From Cryptomeria japonica (lineage: Eukaryota > Streptophyta > Pinopsida > Cupressales > Cupressaceae), in the NCBI RefSeq assembly GCF_030272615.1, contig NC_081412.1, positions 25,636,501 to 25,700,500 of the forward strand: 64,000 nt of DNA. The letters are read 5' to 3'. Shown piece after piece: positions 11,130 through 22,159 of the stretch (positions within the stretch are counted from its first letter, which is position 1; the number at the start of each line of letters is the position of its first letter). Made by a program: the position numbers and the translations under genes. The notes beneath the pieces are model-generated. The model made no database searches, was not told the origin of the DNA, and was given only the letters and a program-made list of their open reading frames with translations.

Positions 11130-11423
11130 GGTGGGGGTGAGTGTAGAAAAGTTCATGTCTATTGTGGAGGGCAACGATTTAATCATTGTGGATGAGGTTG
11201 ATCATGTAACACACCAGAAATATTGCTTGCTATTCAAAATACCAATGTCATTATAGACAATGTTTGGGAAATAAGCTTAGCAAAAAACAATGACTCAAAA
11301 TAAGAGACAATGCCATGCAGAAGTTTGCGAACCAGTTGGTTATGGTGGAGGCCTCAAGAGTTTCATCAAGGGGGAGCTGCAACAACATACTAGAAGAAGA
11401 CCCTGACATCCAAAGTGATTGAT
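11130..11423 (+). pseudogene. Broken left-arm copy of the 96-aa reading frame
   Basis: This is the mirror of the intact frame at 12144-12434. It starts similarly (VSVEKFMSIVEGNDL) but carries a frameshift after VDEVDHV and further changes, while the C-terminal part (EDPDIQSD then TGA) remains recognisable. It shows that the palindrome arms have diverged and that only one copy keeps an open frame. Confidence 0.6.
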
Positions 11424-11775
11424 CATTTGATCAATAATTGTATAATGATTTTAATTTAATCTTTTAGACATACACTGTTGATTAGTATCTTGAACTTATC
11501 TATTATGAGATTTTAGCTTGATCTTTTTGATATTGAAATTTGAATTGAGATTATAATGATATGCTTCAAAATTTGAAATTTATAATGGTTTTATTTAGCA
11601 TTTGTAATTGATATATGACATTCCAAACTTAGACATACATTGCTGATTAGTATTTCGAACTTATCTATTATGAGATTTTAGGTTGATCTTTTTGATATTG
11701 AAATTTGAATTGAGATTAGAATGATATGTTTCAAAATTTGAAATTTTTAATGGTTTTGTTTAGCATATGTAATTG

Positions 11776-11790
11776 TAATGGTTTTTATAT
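11776..11790. other. Spacer at the palindrome centre
   Basis: The 15-bp spacer TAATGGTTTTTATAT separates the innermost matched bases TAGCATATGTAATTG and CAATTACATATGCTA. Each arm next to it also contains a tandem duplication of about 180 bp (landmark GATTAGTATCTTGAACTTATC-like, shared by 11465-11640 and 11630-11760). Confidence 0.8.
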
Positions 11791-12143
11791 CAATTACATA
11801 TGCTAAACAAAACCATTAGAAATTTCAAATTTTGAAGCATATCATTCTAATCTCAATTCAAATTTCAATATAAAAAAGATTAAGCCAAAATTTCATAATA
11901 GATAAGTTCGAGATACTAATCAACAGTGTATGTCTAAGTTTGGAATGTCATATATCAATTACATATGCTAAACAAAACCATTGCAAATTTCAAATTTTGA
12001 AGCATATCATTCTAATCTTAATTCAAATTTCAATATCAAACAGATCAAGCTAAAATTTCATAATAGATAAGTTCGAGATACTAATCAGCAGTGTATGTCT
12101 AAAAGATTAAATTAAAATCATTATACAATTATTGATCAAATGA

Positions 12144-12434
12144 TCAATCACTTTGGATGTCAGGGTCTTCTTTTGATATGTTGTTGCAGCTCCCCCTTGA
12201 TGAAACTCTTGAGGCCTCCAACATATCTAACTGGTTCGCAAACTCTTGCATGGCATTGACTCTTATTTTGAGCCATTGTTTTTTGCTAAGTTTATTTCCC
12301 AAATATTGTCTATGATGACATTGGTATTTTTGAATAGCAAACAATATTTCTGGTGTTAGATGGTTGACCTCATCCACAGTGATTAAATCGTTGCCCTCCA
12401 CAATAGACATGAAATTTTCTACACTCACTCCCAT
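12144..12434 (-). CDS. Hypothetical 96-aa protein near the palindrome centre
   Basis: The open frame begins MGVSVENFMSIVEGNDLITV, continues with EILFAIQKYQCHHRQYLGNK and KKQWLKIRVNAMQEFANQLD, and ends KEDPDIQSD. It is acidic at the end, has a probable helical middle part, and shows no signal peptide or membrane segment. I do not recognise a family. The mirrored copy at 11130-11423 is frameshifted. Upstream on the minus strand (12475-12680) are short tandem repeats. It may be the terminal exon of a captured gene; the ATG could be internal to a longer original protein. Confidence 0.35.
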   Translation of the reverse strand: MGVSVENFMSIVEGNDLITVDEVNHLTPEILFAIQKYQCHHRQYLGNKLSKKQWLKIRVNAMQEFANQLDMLEASRVSSRGSCNNISKEDPDIQSD

Positions 12435-12889
12435 TTGGATTGACAGTTGTTCCGACCAATTGCAAACAGTCAGAGATTGAAGGGAATTAAAACCAAACAG
12501 TTAGAGATTGAAGGGAAAAACCAAACATTTAGAGATTGAAGGAAATTAATACCAAACAGTTATATACAGACAGAAACAGTTTCGAAGGGGGAAGGTTAAG
12601 CCGAAAAAGCAGAAAAGGGAGGGGCTCGAGAAGGATGTGACGATACACTTAGACAAAGTAGAAAAGGGAGGGGCTCGTGGTGATTGAAAGATGGGAGCAG
12701 CAGTCAAATTCACTCCGTACATTCTCAGACCAAAATTCCGTTTATTCCGAAACCAAAAGCTGAAGATCTTTTGGGTCTTCCCAAATCGCCATTAAAGGTG
12801 GGGTGGTTCGCCAAGATGGCACGTTACGGATAGAATCGGTTGCACGCTTTTGCAACGAATGACCGATTCAAAAATAATCATTCATTCAT

Positions 12890-13424
12890 CATTTTGAAAG
12901 CCTTCACAATCCACCGATAAGAGTAATTCTAGCCTCCCAACTACTCCTATTTCTGGTGAGTGTGCTTCAAAAGGAAATGCTGAAAGATTTAATCATTTTG
13001 AGAATGCAAAAGAAGTTGGAAGCCTTAGGACTAGAAGACATGGTTTCTTTGTGATGGGAAATAATGAAGGAGATAAGGATTTGCAAAGAAATGCCATATC
13101 AAAACCGATTCGAAAATAATCATTCATTCATCATTTTGAAAGGCTTCGCAAACCACCGATAAGAGTAATTCTAGCCTCCCAACTACTTCTATTTCTGGTG
13201 ACTGTGCTTCAAAAGGAAATACTGAAAGATTTAAGCATTTTGAGAATGCAAAAGAAGTTGGAAGCCTTAAGACTAGAAGACATGGTTTCTTTGTGATGGG
13301 AAATAATGAAAGAGATAAGGATTTGCAAAATGTGAAGCATCAAGGTGAAGTTGCTAAAGAGTTCGGATAAAAGGATATTATTATACCCAATCCATTTTAT
13401 CAAAACCAAAGTGTGAGAGTTCAA
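12890..13424 (+). pseudogene. Duplicated coding-like fragment, right arm
   Basis: Mirror of 10190-10700. Both tandem copies keep the frame that gives CASKGNAERFNHFENAKEVG and RTRRHGFFVMGNNEGDKDLQ with few substitutions. The second copy continues NVKHQGEVAKEFG and stops. Intervening sequence repeats the CATTCATTCATCATTTTGAA phrase. Function unknown. Confidence 0.3.
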
Positions 13425-13701
13425 GATTTCACCTCCTCTTGGATATGTTCCATTAAAACAATTGCAACTTTCAAGAGAATATGAATGAAGGAAGGTGCTT
13501 GTATTAAAGATTTATATTTCAAATCAATATACTTGCACAATTTTTAACAAGTCCACAGGCATTGGAGATGAAGGTTTAGATAAGAATGATGAAATTCAAT
13601 AAGCCATCATATAACAGAGCAATTCCTAAAATCTATTAAGAAAGCCACTTGAGTCCAAGAAAAGAGGCTAAATTAGAGTTCAATGCAGCTCATATCCATA
13701 C

Positions 13702-13963
13702 CTTTTTATATATATGTCTCTGCCCTGTTTCGTTTGACGCATCTTTGCCAAATACTCTATTATCCTCAGTTTCTTCTGTCTTCTTTACACGAGGTAACCT
13801 CTTGTCACTGTCCTCCGTTGCGGTGTCTGCATATGATGTGTATGACTCTACATATGTTTTAACTTCAAACTTGGATGGGGTGCTTGGTAAGTCCATTCCC
13901 TCCCTGTTGAGCTCGTCGGGCAAGGTTTGAGAGATGTTATACTAGCAGTTGCAAGGGAAGTGC
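13702..13963 (-). pseudogene. Exon-like gene fragment, right arm (decayed copy)
   Basis: Mirror of 9600-9859 with the same splice-like borders. A TAG near the 5' end of the exon breaks the frame. The rest (DELNREGMDLPSTPSKFEVK) is intact apart from substitutions. It supports a single gene fragment having been duplicated with the palindrome. Confidence 0.4.
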
Positions 13964-15671
13964 CTGCAACAGGACACCAATAGGTGAAAATGAAGGAATT
14001 CGTTGAATGAACTAAGGAATCCTTCCTTCCACTCATTCATTTAGCATCGCAAATCCACAAAGAAAAAAATTCATGAAATAGACTAATTGTTGCTTTAGAT
14101 CATGAAGATTTGATATTTTATATAACTTTAAATCTGAAAAGATCAATTGAATAGCAAAGATCGAAATATGAAAGCATACATTTCTTATATGCAAATCAAG
14201 AAGAGCTCCATGGCCGGCTGCACATCTATAAAGACTTAAAACAGATAAAGCAGAGAGGTTCCAAAGTCTTTAGTAAACAGACCTATACAAAGTAGTCACA
14301 TAATCTTAAAGAATATATCAAAGAATAACCCATATTATCAGGACGGTAATTGATCTTATTGTTCTAGGCGATTGGCTATTGGGATAATCATTGCAAACAA
14401 CTGTTACCATTGCATTAATAATGAGTTGATATTTGCAATAAGCATATTGTTACTATTCAAAATCTTTTAGAGTATAAGATTTAGTTTTCTGCCAATCAAA
14501 TTTAAAGACATCAGATCGAAACCACATACGATGGGACAAGGGTACAATACAAATACACAGAGAAAATGAGACGTGAATAACCATCGCATCAAAGAGTTCT
14601 CTGATGCCTTTGTTTTCCATTGTTTTCCATCGCATCCATGAGTTGTGTGTGTTTTTTGCATAGATTAGTGTGGCATGAACATGTTCACAGGAGATGGAAG
14701 TGTGATAGAAAGTAAGGGCTCTGTGTGAGAATTGGTTGAAAACCTTGACACCATTTTTGCCAAAGTAGCACAGAGAGGCAGGTTTAAATAACAGATTATA
14801 AAGGTGTTGTGTAGTGACTCTGCATCGCAGTGTCTTCTCTTTTCACTGATAAGTGTGTGAATGAGGTGACAGAGACAGTATTCTGAATATGCATTCGAAG
14901 AAGGATAACAATCAAAAATTGTGCAGAGGTTGATGCAAAGTTTTCATGGTTCTTTGTTCAATTCCTATTTGTTCATGGTGTTTGTTGTTTTGCCGGTACA
15001 GAGATAGAGCAATGAATTGTATGGAAACAAAGTAACCCTTTGAGTTTTGCTACTTTCTTCTGAATTGATGTTGTTTAGCCACTGAGGCATATTGAGTTGC
15101 CAGTGAGGCATGGTGTTTTGCTAGTGAGGCATGGTGGTCAGCCAGTGAGGCTTAATGAAACTTATTTTCAGAGTGTTTGTTCACCCTTTTAGGGTTTTCC
15201 ACTCATAAACTTGTTTTGCGTCTCCTCTTGGTGGTTTGTCATGTTGTGCTTGATTGCTTATCTTTGTTAAAATATTATGTTCTGATTTGCAAATCATTAT
15301 GACTTCCTCAACATTCAATGCCTATAATGTTTAAACTTTGAAGTATTTTCCACGAGTTCCTTTGCATAATACAAGTGAGATAAGTTTTGAAATTAGGTTT
15401 CTCATTAGACCAAGGAAATGTGACATACCTCTTCTTTTGTCTTGCCCCCAATTTGCTTAAAACGGTGGCCTACCTGACAGAATGAAAAAATTAGAGTTAA
15501 AAAAGATGCACACTTTAGTTTATGCCTCATACAAGAACAACGACAGTGGCATGACAATCATTCTTAAAATGTGACAGACATAGAGCTATCACATAATTAT
15601 GCATACAATACAAGTATACATGTACACGTATAAAACATACAATGGAGCAAACATATTGAAGACACAATAAA

Positions 15672-16571
15672 TGTAAATGTTGTTCAATTCTTAATTCAAT
15701 ATGCAAGATATATTCTAGTTATATTTTATTGATCTATGTATTGTCTACTTATATGATAAATCTTATTGTCTACTTTTGTATGGCAGGTGAGAGGAGCATT
15801 TTATAATTTCTATGTCCTTTTCCTTAAATGCCATATATATATGAGAGGGGAGGATCAAGCAGTGCCTTGACCGGTCATGTCTTATGGACATGACCGATGA
15901 AGATACTACTTGATCGCACCCTTTGGTATATAATATCAACCGGTGTCAAACATATTTGTCAGCCCGATATTAATCGGTGATCACATAACACATAACATAT
16001 TGGCCAACCCGATATTAATCGAGACTTACGTAACATGTTTAACTGATATTCCAATCGGTATTAATTATGGCATTTGGTATTGCAAGGTAACCGAAGTGAA
16101 TCGGTGTCTATGTCAACGGACACCAATCACTTAACTAAAGGTTATATTCATTAATCATTGATCGGTGCATATTATATTCGAAGTTATACTGATCGGTATT
16201 TGGTTATATTAATGCTTCGATTGTTTTCCTTAACACCTGATATCAATCGGTATGAGTTTATTACATCTCCCCGATAACAATCGGTTCAAGCATAATCATT
16301 AAATACTAATTGATGTTCAGTTTACCGATAATCATCAAATCAGTTTTGCAATGGTTATCCTGATTTGCTAATTGGTGAATGCAACTAATATAATAGATTA
16401 TCACATTGGAATTCTATGGTAATAAACAATTATGTATAAATAAAGAATGCTTATCAATTGAGGGCATGATGATATTCATTTGAATAATTGATAGGATAAA
16501 TGATTGAATGAGAGATTTCATTTATGTATCATTCAATCATTTATCTTACCGAAGCTATCTATGCATTAACA
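15672..16571 (-). mobile_element. Solo LTR of the copia family, right arm only
   Basis: A 900-bp insertion flanked by ATAAA at 15667-15671 and 16572-16576. Read on the minus strand it starts TGTTAATGCATAGATAGCTT and ends CATTTACA, matching the LTRs of the copia element at 33172-39005. It shares their early hairpin and CCGATA/TATCGG repeats. The left arm has the uninterrupted empty site (near 7850-7870). It therefore inserted after the palindrome formed and then lost its internal region by LTR-LTR recombination. Confidence 0.9.
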
Positions 16572-18298
16572 ATAAACACAAAAATATCCACAAATGATGA
16601 AGTGTATATACATTTAAGAGAAACATACATAAGGCACATGAATACACTTAAAGCATGAAGCAATTCACTTAAATACATATCAGACATGTAGCACAAATCC
16701 ATAAGTATATACATGAAGTATGAAATAGCACCCATGTAAACATGAAGGAATATAAATAAGGCATGGAGCATAGATGAAGCATTCACGTAAAATACAAAAT
16801 AATATACCAATACAATGAGGCATGGAGAATGTGCCTAAGATATGTAAAGCCTGAAGCAACACAAATATATGTAGGGTACAAAGCACATATAGCAAAGGCA
16901 CTGTTGGAGTGGACATGTTGAAGACACACCGGTCATGAAGCAACACTTAAAGACGCAAAGCATACAGGCTGGAAAACATATTAGGCGTGAAGCATTCACA
17001 TGAGTACACATAGTATATATACAAAGAATACATGAAGCATGCATTAGGAAGGTGCAAGGACAACATAAGCAATCTTATAAGCATTCACACAAACATATAT
17101 ATGATAGAGCAATCAGGTTGAAGACACATCAGACATATAGTAAACACATAAATATTTGCAAGCCATGAGACGTATGAAACATACACTATAGAGAAATATA
17201 CATAAAACATACAAATACACTTGAACATTAAGTATTCCCTTAGGGAAGGATTGCACATTAATGCATGAAACTAATAAAATTACAAATACATACATACATA
17301 TTGTTCTTTAGGTATTTATGGTTCGATTAATTGTAAGAGAGTTTGTTGCAGATCATTGATTTGAGAATGGGGTCATGATTGGGTTGCCTAGCCAACCCAT
17401 GTTAAGCACATTGAGTCTTACTAACGTGGAGTGGATCTTATTTCCTTAATCATACTTTGTTTGGGAATGAAGTCATGATTGGGTTGCCCAGCCACCCAAT
17501 GCTAAGCCCACCGTGTCTTACTAACATAGTGTGGGACTTACTCCATCAATCATATTCTGTTTGGGACTAAGAGTTATGACCAGACTGCCCATTTAGACAA
17601 TGACAAACCTAGTGGGTCTTACTAACCATGGTGTGGGTCTTACATTACTACTATTCATACTCTGCACCCCTGGCAGTTCATTATATCAGTTTAGATGTGA
17701 ATTAAATGGTCCATTATTTCCATTGTTGTTCATTAACTCTATGGTGTTAATTGGGCACCGTTACTTATTACCAGACTTTATCAATATGTACATCTTTAAT
17801 ATTAGTATCAATTTGTATATCTAGAATATTAATCATCTTAGTGCAATTATCAAATCATATTTAATATTATCCTTATATAGGACTTGATATTTATTGTTCC
17901 CATAGACATCAATACGAATCCATTAGAGTTCATTAATTGTGCTAGATCGTAATTCTTTCATTATCATTATATACTGTCAAGTCGGATTCCAATGCCTACT
18001 GTATATTACGTTGTGTATTTATTAACAGAAATTTCAATTAATTTACATCTAAATATTATTGATAAATTGATGGAAAGTATAACCCTGATTATTGAATGAT
18101 TTATGATAAATTACCTTTCAACATAATTTAATATCATAAATTTTTTACATTCCAAAAACTGGGCAGACGTACATACCTGGATCGATTTCTTCTTAGCTAA
18201 AGTTGTTTGGGAATTATCGATTAATACTCCTTTATTCAGATTCTCTTTTTCTTTGATAGGTTTGTGTTTACTATATTTCACAGGATGGCAGGAAAGAT

Positions 18299-18310
18299 GC
18301 TCTGATACCA
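18299..18310 (-). other. Primer binding site, right arm
   Basis: The minus strand reads TGGTATCAGAGC, the mirror of 6116-6127, placed 7 bp beyond the inner end of the right-arm LTR. Confidence 0.8.
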
Positions 18311-18317
18311 CTGGTCA

Positions 18318-19249
18318 TGTCCCCTAGTAGGGTTTGGTCTATTTTAACCATAATTAATCTATTTCAAATTACTTATGGCTTAGACTAACTTGATTATGAA
18401 TCAAATCTGGAATGTTCTATCTTTCTATAGTCAATCAAGTACTTGTTATCTTACCATACTAAATAGTTAATCTTATTCTAATTCATTTATGGATCATTAC
18501 GTATTTATTAATTACTATTTATGTGAATTATTACTAATTTCTAAAGGTATTATGTTAACATTTATTATTATCAACATATATATTTACAATTGTTATATTA
18601 TTTCTCACTCTTATTTGAGTATATGTATTCATAAATAAATAAGTAAATTAAGTAATATATTACCAATTATTTATGTATTAGCTAATGTCGTATTATATAC
18701 ATTACTTGTTAGTAATATGTTTGGTAGTTGATCATGGCAGATAGATCTGACACGTGTCAGATCTGGTCTGCCACTATTGTTATACTTAGTCTCCTTTTTA
18801 AATACATAATGCACTCTACATTAATATTAAATTTTGCATAGAAGCACTATCGAACTTCATATAGTAAGAATACATCCCTATGCATACTATCAAGGTGAAG
18901 GATGCTACCGCTGGTAATTTAATACAATTCTGATCTGAAGACAATGAGATATATAGATAGACATCTTGAATCTCCCCTATTTTTCCCCTCTTCAACCGAA
19001 CCACCCTCTTATTATTAGTAAGTATTTGTTTACAATTATTCAAGTTGTAATTTAATATGAATCTTTTCAGTATAGTATTAATTTATTTTTATTAGAATAT
19101 TTCAAGAATATTATCAATAAAGAATATTAAATAATGTTAATTAAATAATAATATTTTGTAATAAATTTGAAATGGTCATTTGTTGATAAATATTATATTA
19201 AATGATAATTGTTTCATTTAAGATGTAAATAATGATCAAGGAGGGGACA
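18318..19249 (-). mobile_element. LTR (TGTCCCC family), right arm
   Basis: Mirror of 5179-6108, 932 bp, with the same termini and the G-box palindrome at 18743-18764. Its length is within 2 bp of the left-arm LTR. The two LTRs face each other, which is not the arrangement of one normal retrotransposon (LTRs in direct orientation). They are therefore duplicates made by the palindrome event. Confidence 0.85.
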
Positions 19250-20083
19250 TGACAAGTGCAATTTCTTTAAATGGTGCGATGATGTCAAAGCTTCTGCTTC
19301 GCAAAACCTTAACCCCAACTCTCAATCACGAAATTCAAACCCTAACTCGCATTCACAAGATCCTAACCCTAGCCTTAGCACTCCACCATATAATAACCCA
19401 AACCATAGCCCTACATCTCCTTCAAATAACCCTAGGCTTAGCTCTCCTTCATATAACCCTTATCATAACCCTAACTCTATAGTGCAAAACCCTTATCTCT
19501 GAATATAATAACCCTTCTCTTGTGCAGAACCCTAACTGTCTCATAACACTCCACAATATAATAGCCCAAACCCTAGCCTTAGCTCTCCTTCATATAACCC
19601 TTATTAAAACTCTCACTCTCTCACGGGAGACCTCAACATTAACGGTCATGAACAATCTAGATTGGAGCAACAATTTGCAGGTCTTTCAATCCTGTGCGAA
19701 TATGAAGAAAGGCCTTGCTAAGTTTATACTGCCCAAATTGAGAAATACAAGGGCAGGCAATTGTTTATGTGTTCGTAGAAAACATTGCAGCATCATAGGA
19801 AAACAAAACAATGGGAAAACATTACATCTCTGAATGAAAACATGTAATTAAATGAAAACATGGCATCAAATGAAAACACAGCAGTGAATGAAAACACAAT
19901 TGAATTCTGAAAAAATTAAACATTGATGGGCTCTGGAACACGAAATTTGAACCGTAACTCTCATTCACAAAATCCTAACCCTTGCCTTAGCACTTGATTA
20001 TTTAATAGCCCGAACCCTAGCCCGTCATCTCCTTCAAACAACCCTAGCCTTAGCTCTCCATTATATAACCCTTATCAAAACCT
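19250..20083 (+). repeat. Outer repeat array, right arm, inner part
   Basis: Plus-orientation mirror of about 4370-5178. Rich in AACCCTAGCC and TAACCCT telomere-like phrases. It is cut at 20083 by element A and resumes at 26924. Confidence 0.85.
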
Positions 20084-21735
20084 TGTTGTGCGTTGCACAC
20101 ACTCTGTGTCGCCGACAGGGTCCCCCTTCCCTTTTTGAGCCTTCCGTCTTCGCCTTGTTGAGTATCGCGTAGAGTGTCTTGCATCTTTTCGAGCGAGTCC
20201 ACGTCTGGTCCGTGAGGTAATGATGTTGAAAGAAGAGAACCGATGATTCCATTAGGCTAGTCTGGCCCTCGGGCATGAATGCCAAGACATTGTTCAAAAT
20301 TGCGAAATCGCCTTGGATAGGCGTAGGACGATAGAAGTTGGCAAAGCTTGCCAGGCAATGAACAACGCTTCTGAAGGTCGCATGATGACCCAAAATTGTC
20401 TTTTTTCGCGTGAGAGCGATGAGATAGATTAGATGAGGTTGGTTTTTACGGAGTTTACAAGATTTGAACGAATGGCGATTTTCGCCAGCCAGAGAAGGAG
20501 GAGTGAATTTCGTTGCAAAATGCCAAAGTCCCCCAAACTCGCCCAAGTGCCCAAGCTAGGGACAAAATGAGAGAAATTTCAAAGGCTTGCAAAATCGCCC
20601 AGGGGGTCGAATTTCGGACCTTGGGGCCGAAATTTCAAAGTTAAAAAAATTGACAAAGACGTTGAAAGCTCCGAAAATACTTTTAAGTTCGCAAAAGGCG
20701 TAAAGGTTCCGAAAAACACTTAAAGTTGCCAAAATTGCCTTATGGGCCAAATTTCGGACCCTATGGGCAAAATGGGGGAATTCGTAAAAACTCACAACAA
20801 GCATGAAAGCTTCGAAATTCACAAAAACCTCTAAAGGTCCGAATTTCACTTTATTTTCACAAAAACCTCTAGAGGTCCGAAAGCGCTTTAAGTTAACAAA
20901 AACCTCAAAAGGTCCAAAAATGCCTTTAAGTTGACAAAAATGTTAAAACTTCAAAATTTGCTTAGAATTCGCGAAATCGCCTAGAGTGCCGAATTTAGGA
21001 CCCTAAGGGCAAAATGAAAGTTTAAATGTTGCCAAATGGGCCTAAAGGTCTAAATTTCATTTCAAATCGCCAAAAACCTCTAAAGGTCCGAAATCTTCAA
21101 ATTCGCGAAATTGCCAAGAGGGCCGAACTTCAAATCCTAAGGGCAAAATGAAAATCGATAAAGTTGCCAAAAGCATTAAAGGTCCAAGGTTTGTTTAGAG
21201 TTGCCAAAGTGTCCAAATCCTCCGAAAATGCTTGCATCCGAAGTTCGCATCGTAGTGCAGTGAGTGCATTGGGCGACAAAACGCGAAAACATGAGGTTCG
21301 CGATTTAGGCGAAGGGAGACGTGAGGTTTAAAAGTCTGCTAAACCTCCCCATTCCGCGCGGAAATTTTCAAAAACCCTTATAGCTCCAAAAATCACATTT
21401 TAGGGTAAAACAACGAAGTGTTTAATTTGGCAAAACGCTTAAGAGTGCCGAGAATCGCGATTTAGGGTGAATGCAAAAGATTGATTAAAGTTTTAAATGG
21501 TCTTCAAACTCTTTGATTCACCGAAGTTTGCCGTCCGTAGCCCCTCTTCAGAATCACGTTTCAATTAAATCGCCTAAGGTAAAAATCGCTTGGTCTAAAA
21601 ATGACAAACTCGTTTCCAATCCAACCCGCGAAAATTTGAATTAGAGAGATAACTGTTGGAATTCAAAATTCGCAGGACTATCCATTCGTCTTTGCACAAC
21701 AAGTCGTGCAATTTCTCACCATCCATTTTCATCAG
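20084..21735 (+). other. 5' leader of element A, degenerate repeats
   Basis: From about 20560 to 21250 a loose phrase such as AAAGGTCCGAAATTTC and CGCCAAAAACCTCTAAAGG recurs every 40-80 bp with much variation. No TATA box is obvious here. I see no gene; a 161-codon minus frame crosses the element boundary and is not credible. Confidence 0.5.
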
Positions 21736-22154
21736 GTAAGTACGCTTTGTCTCTCTTGATCGTCTGAAATGTTTTTTGGATGTATGCCTGTACAGAATTG
21801 ACTAGAGTGCTTAAGTCTTCAAAATTCGCATCTTTGTTCCGATTATTAAAGCATCGTTCAAAGCTGTCCAAAATTAGAATTTGCTCCTAAGGGCCAGCTA
21901 AAAAGTTGCGTTTTCAAATTTAGGAGAATTTCTCGAGCTTTTTCCCTTTTGAAAATTAATCCAGAAAAAGCTTAAGTATAGATTCGCGAGCAAAGCTTCA
22001 TGAATACTTTGGTTTAAATCAATCAAGCTTTTAGCTAGCAATATCACTCTGTTTCCAATCTAATTTTTGAAGTAATCCTAAATGCTAGCATATTCTCTAT
22101 CTAACCCGCCTTACTTCTTTTATATCTCCTCGTAATCCGCATCTGGTTGTGCAG
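21736..22154 (+). other. Probable leader intron of element A (419 bp)
   Basis: A near-ideal plant donor, ATCAG then GTAAGT, sits at 21736. An acceptor, TTGTGCAG, ends at 22154, six bases before the ATG that starts the conserved frame. The interval is AT-rich, as plant introns are. No such pair was clear at the same place in element B, where the ATG lies about 110 bp after a TATA box. Confidence 0.45.
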
Positions 22155-22159
22155 GATAA

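Noticed and set aside
20061-20546. 161-codon open frame on the minus strand at the start of element A
   Set aside because: It crosses the element/target boundary at 20083 and has no motif; it is a chance frame in GC-richer leader DNA.
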